The notes under the pieces: generated by a model
What the model was told of the DNA's origin: nothing
Seen by the model: the letters and a program-made list of their open reading frames with translations, nothing else
Databases searched by the model: none
Assembly: GCF_025336525.1 (NCBI RefSeq)
Contig: NZ_JAOCZP010000001.1
Span: forward strand, 992,001 to 1,056,000
Direction of reading: 5' to 3'
Length of the DNA: 64,000 bases
From: Chelativorans salis
GTDB taxonomy: Bacteria; Pseudomonadota; Alphaproteobacteria; Rhizobiales; Rhizobiaceae
Position numbers and translations under genes: made by a program
In this document: piece after piece, positions 1 through 10,472 of the stretch
How the letters are laid out: each line of letters starts with the position of its first letter
Numbering within the stretch: the first letter of the stretch is position 1

Positions 1-47
1 CATGTCGGACGCCCCGGAGGGCGTATTCTTCAACTGCGTGCCAGCCG
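1..47 (-). other. Leader downstream of miaB, possible start of the next gene
   Basis: The complement of bases 1-3 reads ATG on the minus strand, 44 bases after the miaB stop codon. In rhizobia the gene after miaB is usually phoH, so this may be its first codon. Only one codon is inside the window, so the identity is a guess from known gene order. Confidence 0.25.
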
Positions 48-1511
<1,464 letters not shown>

Positions 1512-1575
1512 GCCGGTTACCTAGCGTCTTTGGAGGTCAAAAAACAGACGGTTTTTGTAGGCCGCCGCGTTCACT

Positions 1576-2385
1576 TTACGCCTCGCGCCGGCGCAGCGCC
1601 GCCACGAACATCCGCCGCACTTCGTTTTCGGCGGCGCGGGCCACCGACTTGCGGTCCGATTCCGCGCAAAACGGGATCGGCTCGCCGAAGCGCACCTCGA
1701 CATCGATCACGCCTGCGCCGAGCATGGTCCTTAGATGCGGGATGAGCGCAGTATCGCCGATCCAGGCGATGTCTCCCCGCTCGCGCTGGTCGAGAGGCAG
1801 GCCATTTTTGCGCATATAGGCGATGGCTGCCGGCTGCACCAAGACGCGCTCTGCCTTGAGCGCACCGAGCGCGAGCTGCGCGGCGCCGAAGAGCGTGGAC
1901 TTGAAGGGCAGAACGCGGCTTCCGCCCCCGGTCGTGCCCTCGGCGAACAGCACCATCGGGTCGCCGTCCGCTAGACGCGCGGCGATCTCGCGCATCTGCC
2001 CGGACGAGGCGCGCCTGCGCTCGCGCTCGACGAAGACGGTGCGCTGCAGCCGCGCCAGTGGACCCATCACCGGCCAGGACCGAACGTCCGACTTGGCAAT
2101 GAAATTCATGCCGCCGATCGAGCCCAGCACCATGATATCGGTCCACGAGATGTGGTTTGCCGCGATCAGCAGCGGCCGCTCCGCCGCCACGGCGCCCTTG
2201 ATATGCACGCGAATGCCCAGCACCTTGAGGATCAGCCGATGCCAGAGCTGCGGCGCCATCCCATCGCTCCACCAGCCGGTGCGCAGCGCCAGCGCCTGCG
2301 CGAGCGCCAGTGGCACGGTGCCGGCCGCCACAAGCAACAGCGCGCCGGCGAGGCGGATTGTTGGGAGGGCAGATTTGTTGCGCAC
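1576..2385 (-). CDS. olsA: 1-acyl-glycerol-phosphate / lyso-ornithine-lipid acyltransferase (PlsC/OlsA family)
   Basis: A 269-residue membrane-associated acyltransferase. The N terminus (residues 10-35) is a hydrophobic anchor. The catalytic NHx4D motif is at N77-D83 (NHISWTD), and the EGT substrate motif is at 149-151 (FAEGTT). Family members move an acyl chain onto lysophosphatidic acid or, for OlsA, onto lyso-ornithine lipid. The position between rimI and miaB is that of rhizobial olsA as I remember it, which favours that assignment. The sequence motifs alone cannot separate OlsA from a generic PlsC. It starts 6 bases after the rimI stop and is probably co-transcribed with it. Confidence 0.75.
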   Translation of the reverse strand: MRNKSALPTIRLAGALLLVAAGTVPLALAQALALRTGWWSDGMAPQLWHRLILKVLGIRVHIKGAVAAERPLLIAANHISWTDIMVLGSIGGMNFIAKSDVRSWPVMGPLARLQRTVFVERERRRASSGQMREIAARLADGDPMVLFAEGTTGGGSRVLPFKSTLFGAAQLALGALKAERVLVQPAAIAYMRKNGLPLDQRERGDIAWIGDTALIPHLRTMLGAGVIDVEVRFGEPIPFCAESDRKSVARAAENEVRRMFVAALRRREA

Positions 2386-2391
2386 GACGCC

Positions 2392-2886
2392 TTACCGTAA
2401 ATCCCGCCGCATAACGAGGGCGTCGGTGCGGGCTGCGGCGTTGTTCTCGTAGTAGTGGGGGCGGCGTCCGACTTCGCGGAAGCCGAGGCGGCGATAGAGG
2501 GCGATGGCCGGCTGGTTGTTCTCGTCCACTTCCAGGAAGAGCGCCTCCGCGCGTTCGGCATGCAGGGTGCGCAGCACGGCGTCCAGCAGCATGCGGCCGA
2601 GGCCGCGGCCGCGAAGATGGCGGGAGACGGCGATGGTGAGGATCTCCGCCTCGCCCGCTGCCAGCCTGGCCAGAACGAAGCCGGACGGCTTTGCCCAGGC
2701 GGCACCCACCTCCATGGCGACGAAGCCAAAGACGGTGTCCTGGGCGATCAGCGCGGCGAATTCGTCGCCCGTCCATGGACGCGTGAAGTCCTCCGCATGC
2801 AAAGCGGCGATCGCCTCGCTGTCCTCGCTTTCTAGCGGGCGCACAATGAAGTCTCTCCGCCGGAAGGGGGTGAAGGAGAGCGCCAT
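2392..2886 (-). CDS. rimI: Ribosomal protein S18-alanine N-acetyltransferase RimI
   Basis: A 164-residue GNAT-fold acetyltransferase. The acetyl-CoA binding motif A is visible as RGRGLGRML near residues 92-100, followed by the RimI-type segment ENNQPAIALYRRLGF. Family members acetylate the N-terminal alanine of ribosomal protein S18, and many also serve other N termini. The ATG overlaps the tsaB stop codon by one base (TAATG), so the two are translationally coupled, as in many bacteria. Confidence 0.9.
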   Translation of the reverse strand: MALSFTPFRRRDFIVRPLESEDSEAIAALHAEDFTRPWTGDEFAALIAQDTVFGFVAMEVGAAWAKPSGFVLARLAAGEAEILTIAVSRHLRGRGLGRMLLDAVLRTLHAERAEALFLEVDENNQPAIALYRRLGFREVGRRPHYYENNAAARTDALVMRRDLR

Positions 2887-3563
2887 TACCGGTCTTTCAG
2901 GGGAAGGGCGAAGGCAGCCTGCGGCTTGGCGTCCGGGGCGCGCAGATAGAGCGGTTTCGGTTTTTCGCCGGCGGGGCGCCCGGCAGCAATGCGGGCGTAG
3001 AAAAGGATATCCGCCGTCGCCCTTTGCGGCCCCATGTCGAAAGCGCCGCCCGCTGCCTCGGCGACCAAGCCCGCCGCATCGCCGGCGAGGACGGGGCGCT
3101 CGGCGCGCGCGATCTCGGCGACTGCCTCGACGGTGGCCAAAGCCGGCCCCTCGACACAGGCGCCGGCTGCATCGAAACGGGCTGTGGCGAGACTTTCCGC
3201 TCTGTTACCGGTGACGGCGAGTATTGCGCGATGAGGGAAGGATTCGCGCGCTTCGGCTGCCAGCGCTTCGAGCGTGGTGACGCCGATGGCCGGGACCTTC
3301 AACGCAAGCGCCAACCCCCGCGCGGCGGCCACGCCAACGCGGACCCCGGTGAACGAGCCGGGGCCGACGGAGACGGCGACGGCATCGAGTGCGTCATAGG
3401 GGACGCCGGCGTTTTGCAGCGCACTGCCGATGACGCTCATGACATGCTCGGCGTGGCCCTTGCCAAGGTCGAGTATCGCCCTGCCCTTTTCCCTATCGGC
3501 GATGGAATCGTAGACGCAGGCTGCGCAGAGGGCGGCCGCGGTGTCGATGGCGAGGATGTTCAT
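2886..3563 (-). CDS. tsaB: tRNA threonylcarbamoyladenosine biosynthesis protein TsaB
   Basis: A 225-residue ASKHA-fold protein beginning MNILAIDTAAALCAACV, with the family segments KGHAEHVMSVI and VSVGPGSFTGVRVGVAAARGLA. TsaB is the non-catalytic partner that, with TsaD and TsaE, transfers threonylcarbamoyl-AMP to A37 of ANN-decoding tRNAs. It is the first gene of the coupled tsaB-rimI pair. The GNAT gene upstream stops 30 bases before this start and may belong to the same transcript. Confidence 0.92.
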   Translation of the reverse strand: MNILAIDTAAALCAACVYDSIADREKGRAILDLGKGHAEHVMSVIGSALQNAGVPYDALDAVAVSVGPGSFTGVRVGVAAARGLALALKVPAIGVTTLEALAAEARESFPHRAILAVTGNRAESLATARFDAAGACVEGPALATVEAVAEIARAERPVLAGDAAGLVAEAAGGAFDMGPQRATADILFYARIAAGRPAGEKPKPLYLRAPDAKPQAAFALPLKDR

Positions 3564-3593
3564 TGCTGTTTTCTGCAGGTGGCTCGGGCCTCT

Positions 3594-4043
3594 TCAGCCT
3601 AATTCCAGCGGTAGCCGGAGGCGCGGCAGAAGCCGGCCCGCTATGGAGCCCGAAGGCGACTGTCCCATCACGGCTGCCCCCATCCTTTCGTAGAAAGCCG
3701 CCGCGCCAGGGTCCGAATCGATCACGATCTCGCACGCACCATGGCTCTTCGCCTCCGCCTTCGCCCATTCAAAGAGCCTCCGTCCGAGGCCCCTTCCGTG
3801 ACACTCCGGCTCAACAAACAGCTTTTCCAACTCCGCACGTTCCCCGGCGATGACGACTTCGGCCAGCCCGACTGGTATTGCACCGTCTTCGGCAACGACC
3901 AAGCCGGAGCTGGTGGGATCGACCGTCAACTCGTTGCGGCAGGCCTCTATGAAAGCCTCATCATAACCGTGCACCGCCTTCGCGCGCAGGCAGAGCGACG
4001 TCAAAGCGGAGCCTTCATCAGGCCGTGGAGGTCTTAGCTGCAT
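3594..4043 (-). CDS. GNAT family N-acetyltransferase
   Basis: A 149-residue single-domain GNAT protein. Motif A is seen as [14 protein letters not shown], preceded by the strand [11 protein letters not shown] and followed by [22 protein letters not shown] chose the ATG at 4041-4043, where typical GNAT N-terminal sequence ([11 protein letters not shown]) begins; residues read further upstream are low-complexity and overlap malate synthase. With this start it overlaps the 3' end of malate synthase by 26 bases. The substrate cannot be inferred. Confidence 0.8.
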   Translation of the reverse strand: MQLRPPRPDEGSALTSLCLRAKAVHGYDEAFIEACRNELTVDPTSSGLVVAEDGAIPVGLAEVVIAGERAELEKLFVEPECHGRGLGRRLFEWAKAEAKSHGACEIVIDSDPGAAAFYERMGAAVMGQSPSGSIAGRLLPRLRLPLELG

Positions 4044-6213
4044 CCCCGTGCCCATCCCGTGCCTTCTTTTCCAGCCGGTGCGCATGCAGAATCGGCTCCG
4101 TATAGCCATTCGGCTGCTCGCGCCCCTTGAAGACGAGGTCGCAGGCGGCCTGGAAGGCGATGGAGGCATCGAAGTCCGGCGCCATGGGCTCGTAGTTCGG
4201 GTCGCCCTCGTTTTGCCGGTCAACCACCTCGGCCATGCGCTTCATGGTCTCCATCACTTGTTCGCGGGACACCACGCCGTGATGCAGCCAGTTGGCGATG
4301 TGCTGGGAGGAGATGCGGAGTGTGGCACGGTCCTCCATCAAGCCGATGTCATTGATATCCGGCACCTTGGAGCAGCCGACGCCCTGGTCCACCCAGCGCA
4401 CCACGTATCCCAGGATCCCTTGCGCGTTGTTATCCAGTTCACGCTGGATTTCCTCGGGCGTCCAGTTGGGTCTGACCGCCACGGGTACGGAGAGGATATC
4501 GGAGAGCTTGGCGCGCGGGCGGTTCTTCAGGCTTTCCTGGACCACCTTCACGTCGACCTTGTGGTAGTGCGTGGCATGCAGGGCGGCGGCGGTGGGCGAA
4601 GGCACCCAGGCGGTGTTGGCGCCGGCTTTCGGGTGGCCGATCTTCTGCTCCAGCATGGCGGCCATCAGGTCGGGCATGGCCCACATACCCTTGCCGATCT
4701 GCGCATGGCCGGAAAGGCCACATTGAAGGCCGATGTCGACGTTCCAGTCCTCATAGGCCTTGATCCAGGGCGCGCCCTTCATGTCACCCTTGCGGATCAT
4801 TGGGCCGGCTTCCATGGAGGTGTGGATCTCATCGCCGGTGCGGTCGAGGAAGCCGGTGTTGATGAAGACAACGCGCTCGGAGGCTGCGCGGATGCATTCC
4901 TTCAGGTTGATAGTGGTGCGCCGCTCTTCGTCCATGATGCCCATTTTCATGGTGTTGGCGCGCATGCCGAGCGCATCCTCGACGCGGCCGAAGAGATCGA
5001 CTGCGAAAGCCACCTCCTCCGGTCCGTGCATCTTCGGCTTCACCACATACATGGAGCCGGCACGGCTGTTCATATGGCGGCCGTTGGGGCCGATGTCGTG
5101 GAGGGCGATCATGGCGGTGAACATGGCGTCCATGACACCTTCGGGCACCTCGTTGCCCTCGCGGTCGAGGATCGCGGGGTTGGTCATCAGGTGGCCGACA
5201 TTGCGAACCAGCATCAAGGAGCGGCATTTGACGGGGAAAGGCGAGCCGTCGGGCGCGGTGTAAGTGAAATCGCCATAGAGCTTGCGCGTAATCGTCTCGC
5301 CGCCTTTCTCGAAGGTTTCGGTCAGGTCACCCTTCATCAACCCGAGCCAATTGCGGTAGACGAGGACCTTGTCCTCGGCATCGACGGCTGCCACAGAGTC
5401 CTCGCAGTCCATGATCGTCGTCAGCGCCGCTTCGAGGTTGATGCCGGCAATGCCAGCGGGGTCGGTCTTTCCTGGGCCGTAGTCGCGGTTGAGAAGGATT
5501 TCGATACCGAGACCGTCGTTGACAAGAAGGATGTGCCGCCAACCGCCCTCGCCTTCGGCATGGCCTGCATATTGCCCTGATTGTTTCAGGGAAACGGTGC
5601 TCCCTGCGGTCGAGAGCCGCAGGTCCTTGCCGGCCTCAATCCCGGTCACCTCTGCCCACTTCGCACCATCGAGCGGCGCCACCTCGTCAAGGAAAGCCTT
5701 CGCCCAGGCGATGACCTTCTCGCCGCGTTTCGGGTTGTACGCCTTGCCGCGCTCCGCGCCGCTCTCCTCTGGGATAGCGTCGGTGCCGTAAAGGGCGTCG
5801 TAGAGCGAGCCCCAGCGGGCATTGGCGGCGTTTAGCGCATAGCGCGCGTTCATCACCGGCACGACGAGCTGCGGGCCGGCGACTTGAGCGACCTCGGGAT
5901 CGACATCCGAAGTCGTCACCTGGAAATCCGGCCCCTCCGGCAGCAAATAGCCGACCTCGCGCAGGAATGCCTCGTAGACGGCCGGATCGCCCGGTGCGCC
6001 GTTTTCGCGGTACCAGGTGTCGATCCTCGCCTGCATCTCATCTCGCGCGGCAAGCAGCGCCCGGTTCTTCGGCGAGAGCGCATGCACGATGTCGGACAGC
6101 GCATACCAGAAGGTTTCCGCGTCGACGCCGGTGCCGGGAAGCGCTTCCTCCACCGTAAAATCATGCAGTGCACGGGCGATCTTCAGCCCGTTGATCTCGA
6201 CGCGATCGCTCAT
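4018..6213 (-). CDS. glcB: Malate synthase G
   Basis: A 731-residue enzyme condensing glyoxylate with acetyl-CoA to malate in the glyoxylate bypass. The length matches the monomeric G isoform (about 720). Catalytic-core segments are visible: [30 protein letters not shown] and [17 protein letters not shown] chose the internal ATG at 6211-6213 (MSDRVEING) because a GGAG lies nine bases upstream; the ATG three codons earlier sits directly against that GGAG. No isocitrate lyase gene is nearby, so the gene stands alone. Confidence 0.95.
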   Translation of the reverse strand: MSDRVEINGLKIARALHDFTVEEALPGTGVDAETFWYALSDIVHALSPKNRALLAARDEMQARIDTWYRENGAPGDPAVYEAFLREVGYLLPEGPDFQVTTSDVDPEVAQVAGPQLVVPVMNARYALNAANARWGSLYDALYGTDAIPEESGAERGKAYNPKRGEKVIAWAKAFLDEVAPLDGAKWAEVTGIEAGKDLRLSTAGSTVSLKQSGQYAGHAEGEGGWRHILLVNDGLGIEILLNRDYGPGKTDPAGIAGINLEAALTTIMDCEDSVAAVDAEDKVLVYRNWLGLMKGDLTETFEKGGETITRKLYGDFTYTAPDGSPFPVKCRSLMLVRNVGHLMTNPAILDREGNEVPEGVMDAMFTAMIALHDIGPNGRHMNSRAGSMYVVKPKMHGPEEVAFAVDLFGRVEDALGMRANTMKMGIMDEERRTTINLKECIRAASERVVFINTGFLDRTGDEIHTSMEAGPMIRKGDMKGAPWIKAYEDWNVDIGLQCGLSGHAQIGKGMWAMPDLMAAMLEQKIGHPKAGANTAWVPSPTAAALHATHYHKVDVKVVQESLKNRPRAKLSDILSVPVAVRPNWTPEEIQRELDNNAQGILGYVVRWVDQGVGCSKVPDINDIGLMEDRATLRISSQHIANWLHHGVVSREQVMETMKRMAEVVDRQNEGDPNYEPMAPDFDASIAFQAACDLVFKGREQPNGYTEPILHAHRLEKKARDGHGDAAKTSTA

Positions 6214-6334
6214 CCGCAACATCTCCGTAGTGCTCGCCTGCCCGCGGTTTGACCACGGCGGAGGCGAGGGGTCAATTGGTCATCCAGCTATGCGCGGGAA
6301 GCGTCTGCCATGTAGCGTGGGAAACCGAAATTGA

Positions 6335-6369
6335 GAAGGCCGCTCCGGAACTCTGCCGAAGCGGCCTTC
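6335..6369 (-). terminator. Hairpin downstream of the secreted repeat protein
   Basis: Arms GAAGGCCGCT (6335-6344) and AGCGGCCTTC (6360-6369) form a perfect 10-bp stem with a 15-base loop. It lies about 80 bases downstream of the stop codon of the secreted protein and upstream of malate synthase. There is no strong T-tract, so its role as a terminator is probable rather than certain. Confidence 0.5.
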
Positions 6370-6447
6370 CTGCACTCAGCCCTGCGAGGAGAGAGCTTTT
6401 CCACGTTAGTTCTCCACCCCTACGAGCGACGTAACACCGCAATGACA

Positions 6448-7008
6448 TCAATAGTACCGCGGCGCCGGGTCCGCGACGTCGGGAACTGGATCGTCGCCCT
6501 GGTCGCTCGGCTGAACGGCCTGTGCCACCGAAACATCCGGGTCTGCCGGAAGCGGCGGCCTCACGATCGTCGGCCCGGTTATGGCGCCGGTGGTGATGCC
6601 TTCATCGCCTAGTCCTTCATCCTGAGCGATGTCCGGTGTAGGCGAATCGTTGGCATCGCTGGGCTTAAAGCCGTCCGCCGCGTCTATTCCGGTATCGAGG
6701 AACGGCACCAGCGGTGTGGGCTCAACGGCGCCTGTTGTAAGGCCGGTATCGACGTCCGGCGCCTCAACCGCGGCAGTCGTGCCCATATCCAAGCGCTGAT
6801 CCATGGCGCTGGCAGTTATACCCGTGTCGCCCAATTCGTCATCCTGAACGATGTTCGGGGTAGGAGAATCGTTGACATCGCTGGGCTCAAAGCCGTCCGC
6901 CGCGTCTATTCCAGTGTCGAAAAACGGCTCGAAACCCTGGGCATAACTGGCACCCGCGGTTAGCAGGGCCCACGCCGAGGTAGCGGCGATGATCTTATGG
7001 ATACGCAT
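6448..7008 (-). CDS. Secreted acidic protein with internal repeats, function unknown
   Basis: A 186-residue protein. The N terminus is a clear Sec signal (about residues 1-24, ending GASYAQ). The mature part is rich in Asp, Gly, Pro and Thr and has almost no basic residues. A 41-residue unit (residues 29-69, beginning FFDTGIDAADGF) recurs at 103-143 with 30 of 41 residues identical. A degenerate third copy of its central QPSD-x4-PxPD part is at 166-180. A GGGAGA ribosome binding site precedes the ATG. I do not recognise the family. The calcium-binding look of the DxGxD/DxND segments is only an impression. Confidence 0.75.
   Translation of the reverse strand: MRIHKIIAATSAWALLTAGASYAQGFEPFFDTGIDAADGFEPSDVNDSPTPNIVQDDELGDTGITASAMDQRLDMGTTAAVEAPDVDTGLTTGAVEPTPLVPFLDTGIDAADGFKPSDANDSPTPDIAQDEGLGDEGITTGAITGPTIVRPPLPADPDVSVAQAVQPSDQGDDPVPDVADPAPRYY
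6580..6924 (-). repeat. Intragenic duplication in the secreted protein gene
   Basis: The segments 6580-6702 and 6802-6924 encode the two 41-residue repeats. The similarity is obvious in the DNA as well, including the long shared run around CGTCCGCCGCGTCTATTCC, so the duplication is relatively recent or kept homogeneous by conversion. About 100 bases of unrelated sequence separate the copies. Confidence 0.8.
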
Positions 7009-7214
7009 TTGTCTCCCTTTCCTTTTCGTTCATTGCGCCTTGCATACGGTTAACGAAAGGCCCGGATTCCGAGTTCCGCACGCGTTTTCACGTCTAAGTG
7101 AGGCAAGGCGTCGCGCTGTCACCGTGGCGGGCACCGCTTTCGGCGTTGATGCGCAGGGCGTGTTCAGCTATGTAGGCGCGGCGCGCTTCCGGGCTTTTGG
7201 CCCGATCAAGCCCT

Positions 7215-7256
<42 letters not shown>

Positions 7257-7391
7257 TGATGTCAAGGGGCCAGCGGAATTTGAGGAGACGAAAAGAGGTA
7301 GTAGGAACAAGGATTTGCGAGGTCTTCGTTCTTGCCTTTCAACTCGCGAAAAGCTCACGTAAGCACTGCGTAAGCAGTTGCGACACGGTAA

Positions 7392-7468
7392 GCACCCATA
7401 GCTCAGCTGGATAGAGCGTCGCCCTCCGAAGGCGAAGGTCTCAGGTTCGAATCCTGATGGGTGCGCCA
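7392..7468 (+). tRNA. tRNA-Arg (anticodon CCG)
   Basis: A 77-base cloverleaf. The acceptor is GCACCCA paired with TGGGTGC, followed by discriminator G and an encoded CCA. The D stem is GCTC/GAGC, the anticodon stem TCGCC/GGCGA with loop CTCCGAA (anticodon CCG), and the T arm TCAGG-TTCGAAT-CCTGA. It decodes CGG arginine codons. It sits at the left edge of a block of accessory genes and is the likely integration target for that block. Confidence 0.96.
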
Positions 7469-8145
7469 TTTTCCATTGAAACTCAATAACTTAAGCTGCC
7501 GCTGGTTGCCGCATCAGCGTGCGGCGCCGGAAAACATCACGGCATTAGTCGGGATTGTGATTGGCGCGAATTGGCGGCCTACCTCGGCATGTTTCTCGGC
7601 CCCTCGCACGACCTTGCGTTCCAGAGAACGCAACGTCGATCGACCGCTGGCCGACAGGATTGGATGGCGCGTTGCAACTGCAGGCAGATTCAAATCAGGA
7701 GGGCGCGCCCATCATAACTTGTCGCCGGACGGCCGACCCTTGAAGCCGCATTGCGATGGGCGCAAGTTGAATGCACGGTGTCATCAACAGGCCCCGTTTG
7801 GCGACTTACCCTCGGCATCTAACCAATCGATCGGGCAGAGGCCGTGACCTAGCGGGTGCCGTGGCCAGCCTCATCAACATGCAAGCCCTCGAGCAAAGCC
7901 CGGAAGCTCGAGGGGCGGCGCCTCCAGAACATTGTGGCCTGACAGATCCTCTGTATCGAGATCGGAGATGAGATGAAATCCGAACCGTTACGGCACCTCA
8001 AATACGCCCTATAGCCATCGGCGGCGGCCACCTTGCCGCAAAGGGAAATCTTCGATCCCGGATTTCGGTTTGCGCATATTAGTTCTCTTCATTATTTGGC
8101 GCTGGTTCTTTCCATGCAGAATTTGTGTACGGATCGTCTTGCGGT
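7469..8145. other. 677-base stretch without a recognisable gene
   Basis: I find no open frame with recognisable protein features or a good ribosome binding site here. It lies directly downstream of the intact tRNA-Arg, where an integrase gene would be expected in an intact island. Several short frames on both strands look like decayed coding sequence, but none can be assigned to a family. Confidence 0.5.
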
Positions 8146-8838
8146 TTAGACCGGTTCGAGGTGATAGGCCACGCAGGGCTGGTCCAGTCGCATTCCGCCC
8201 TTCACCGGCTTACCTAGAGCCTTGAAACGGCGCTCCATTTCAGGGCGCATTGCCGAAACCTGAACATTCTGTGACGGATTCATGCGCAGGAGGTCGTCGA
8301 CAATCGTCTGAAAGTCAGGAACGACACGGCCGATTACGTACTCCTCGCGGGACAGCAGCTTCCATCCCTTCCCATCCAGACTTTGAAGCAGTTGGTGGGC
8401 ATGCCGTCGTGTCGCTCGCTCGTCCTCAACCGGCAGGACCACTTCACTCATCGGACCATCAGGCAAGGGATCGACAATGTGGAGCCGACCGTCCGGCAGA
8501 AGGCTACGCTTCGCCTCGTCGATTGCCTGGATCCGGAAATCCTCCGGCACATGGTGGAAGCTGAACAGAAAAGTGATGAGGGCCGCGCCGGATGCGCTTG
8601 CGGGCAGTAATTCGCCTCGCCCTTCCGAAAAGGAGACGCCGGCGGCCTCCTGCCCTGCGCTGCGGGCGCGTTCGACGAGTTGGAAAGTGACCTCCAGCCC
8701 GAGTGCGCGCCAGCCTCGAGAAGACAAAGCGCGCGTCGAAGAACCATCGCCGCAGCCGACATCGACGGCCAACGCACCGGAAATCGGCGCGACGAGCCGA
8801 TGAAGATGCAAAAGATGCGCTTCGATATCTGAATGCAT
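8146..8838 (-). CDS. Class I SAM-dependent methyltransferase
   Basis: A 230-residue methyltransferase of the UbiE/Methyltransf_11 type. Motif I is VDVGCGDGSST (about residues 25-35). A post-I acidic residue lies in ALGLEVT, and the later segment FLFSFHHVPEDF matches the usual motif before strand 5. A C-terminal extension of about 90 residues may contribute to substrate binding. The substrate is unknown. It is the first gene of the accessory block after the tRNA gene and has no close operon partner. Confidence 0.8.
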   Translation of the reverse strand: MHSDIEAHLLHLHRLVAPISGALAVDVGCGDGSSTRALSSRGWRALGLEVTFQLVERARSAGQEAAGVSFSEGRGELLPASASGAALITFLFSFHHVPEDFRIQAIDEAKRSLLPDGRLHIVDPLPDGPMSEVVLPVEDERATRRHAHQLLQSLDGKGWKLLSREEYVIGRVVPDFQTIVDDLLRMNPSQNVQVSAMRPEMERRFKALGKPVKGGMRLDQPCVAYHLEPV

Positions 8839-8923
8839 ATCCCTCTCACCGTCGTTAGGCGGAGCCTGGCTTGATCAGCCAGGCTCCGCCGCGCCGCTCG
8901 CGCCTAAATTGCCCTGCACCGCA

Positions 8924-9373
8924 TCAGTCGAAATCGATGCTGATCAAGAAATCGTCCGGAAAGGGCGTGCCCTTGCCGCTTTCGAGCTGTGCCTTGAGGC
9001 TGAACAGGAAGCTCGCCCATTTGGTGCTGCAATGGTTCATGAAGTCCACCGGTTCCCGCCAGCCCTGATGCTTGAAGCGAAGGGTCGTTCCCTCGCCTTC
9101 CGGCGACAGGTCCCAGATAACCTTGGTGCCGATCCACTCCTTCGGCCCATCCGCCACTTCCCATACGACACGTTTCGCCGGCTCAAGTTCGAGCACCTTC
9201 ATGTCGAAGAAGCCGCGTTCGCCGAAGCGGAACTTGATCACGCTGCCGATCTCGGAGCGCCCCGTGGTGTCGCTCGTCCACCAATTGGAAAGTTTGTCGA
9301 TGGACGTGAGCGCGCCATAGACGCTGGACGGCGGTGCGTTGTGGATGCCAACGCGATGTAGAATGTCGAACAT
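8924..9373 (-). CDS. SRPBCC (AHSA1-like) domain protein
   Basis: A 149-residue START/Bet v1-like protein. Family features are the N-terminal PPSSVYGALTSIDKLSNWW, the central GSVIKFRFGERG and the late KHQGWREPVDFMNHCSTKWASF, near the end of the hydrophobic-cavity fold. A GAAGGAG site precedes the ATG. Such proteins are usually small ligand-binding or stress proteins, often encoded beside ArsR regulators. It is one of several AHSA1-like genes in this block and differs clearly from the others. Confidence 0.85.
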   Translation of the reverse strand: MFDILHRVGIHNAPPSSVYGALTSIDKLSNWWTSDTTGRSEIGSVIKFRFGERGFFDMKVLELEPAKRVVWEVADGPKEWIGTKVIWDLSPEGEGTTLRFKHQGWREPVDFMNHCSTKWASFLFSLKAQLESGKGTPFPDDFLISIDFD

Positions 9374-9500
9374 TGTAAGTCTCCTTCATGGATTGGCGCC
9401 GCGTTTGGGTCGGTGGTGTCCACTGGAGCCATGAGCAGCGGGGTTTCAGCCCGTACTTGTGACGTTCCACCCGTCGGACCGGCCGGGTGGACGCGGATTG

Positions 9501-9965
9501 TCAATGACCTTTCGGCTTGGCGAAGACGTCGAGACCGCTCCCGGTTTCCAGGTAGGATTTCAGGCTGGAAAGGACGTGTGGCTAACCTTTGCTGATGCCG
9601 ATCGCCATGCTGCTTCCGGCCACGAGTTCGTCATGGGTGACCGTCAGCCGCGCCATATCCTCGTATTCTTCAATCTCGTAGGTCACCCGGCTGTAAGCCG
9701 CCGGATCGTCAGCCCGCGAAGCACCCGCCCAACTGGTGACGAGACGGATCGGCGGTGAGCCCTCGATGACCTCACCGACTATTTCGACGCTGCGTTCATC
9801 ATTGGCGCGGATGTGTTGCCAGTTCGATCCCGGTTTCCAATCGGAAACATTCTCGTGGCCCCAATAGCGCCTAGCGAAATCCGGTTTCGTAATGGCCTCG
9901 AACACCTTCTCCGGTGTCGTTCGGACATAGGTCACGTGGACAAAGCTGGTTGTCTCGTTGGTCAT
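9501..9965 (-). pseudogene. SRPBCC/AHSA1 gene interrupted by an in-frame amber codon
   Basis: The reading frame starts at the ATG 9963-9965 (ribosome binding site AAGGAGAG) and resembles the SRPBCC half of the 17917-18696 protein (TTPEKVFEAITKPDFARRYW). At 9582-9584 it meets TAG where the relatives have Trp (GIGKGW-PLVLSS). Past that codon the same frame continues with clear family sequence (VLSSLKSYLETGSGLDVF) to a TGA at 9501-9503. A single G-to-A change thus removes the last 27 residues. It could be a true mutation, a sequencing error, or a still-functional shortened protein. Confidence 0.75.
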
Positions 9966-9982
9966 TTTTCTCTCCTTCAAAT

Positions 9983-10339
9983 TCATTTTTCAGACCCCGC
10001 CGGCCTTGCCTCAGGCAACGCCCAGCCTGAGCGGCGGGTCGATCTCCGTTGATCAGCGGTCGGTACTCGTCGACGAGATCGGCGGCGATTAGCGTCTGCA
10101 GCCTGCTGGCTCTCGATCCAGGTGCCTGACCCGTTCCAATCACGCTCGAAGCCCATGTCGGCCAGAAGGAGATCGGGGTACCGGGCAAATGCCTGGAGTT
10201 TGCGACGGCGTTGGACGTCGGCAAAACGAGAACCGACTGCCGTTGCCAGCGCGCGTAGCGAAATTGCGAAGGTTCGCGTGCGTAGTGGCGCAGTGCCGAC
10301 GTCCCCATAGGCGTCGGAAAATGCATGATTGATGCTCAC
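9983..10339 (-). CDS. DUF1127-like small protein with long C-terminal tail
   Basis: I chose a GTG start at 10337-10339 because AGGAAGGA lies seven bases upstream; this gives 118 residues. The middle section (RRRKLQAFARYPDLLLADMGF) resembles the DUF1127 core, whose usual form is a basic helix followed by LLADIGL. Family members are typically 45-95 residues. The final ~45 residues are Arg-rich and may be out-of-frame or degenerate sequence. It is divergent from the LysR gene and ends 17 bases before the interrupted AHSA1 gene. Confidence 0.55.
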   Translation of the reverse strand: MSINHAFSDAYGDVGTAPLRTRTFAISLRALATAVGSRFADVQRRRKLQAFARYPDLLLADMGFERDWNGSGTWIESQQAADANRRRSRRRVPTADQRRSTRRSGWALPEARPAGSEK

Positions 10340-10472
10340 AGTGTATTCCTTCCTGATCCCTTGTCGGGTGACTGTCGGAAACCCGTTTCCATAGCAGTAC
10401 CCTGCCAATCGACCGGCTGGACAACAAACGAATATTCGTCGACAATGCGTGAGCAAAACTAACAGGCGAGCT

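Noticed and set aside
4048-5580. Long open frame on the plus strand opposite malate synthase
   Set aside because: It is the complement of a strongly supported gene, has no family-like sequence, and reflects high GC content.
7469-8145. An integrase or transposase gene next to the tRNA
   Set aside because: I looked for tyrosine or serine recombinase and transposase motifs in all frames and found none.
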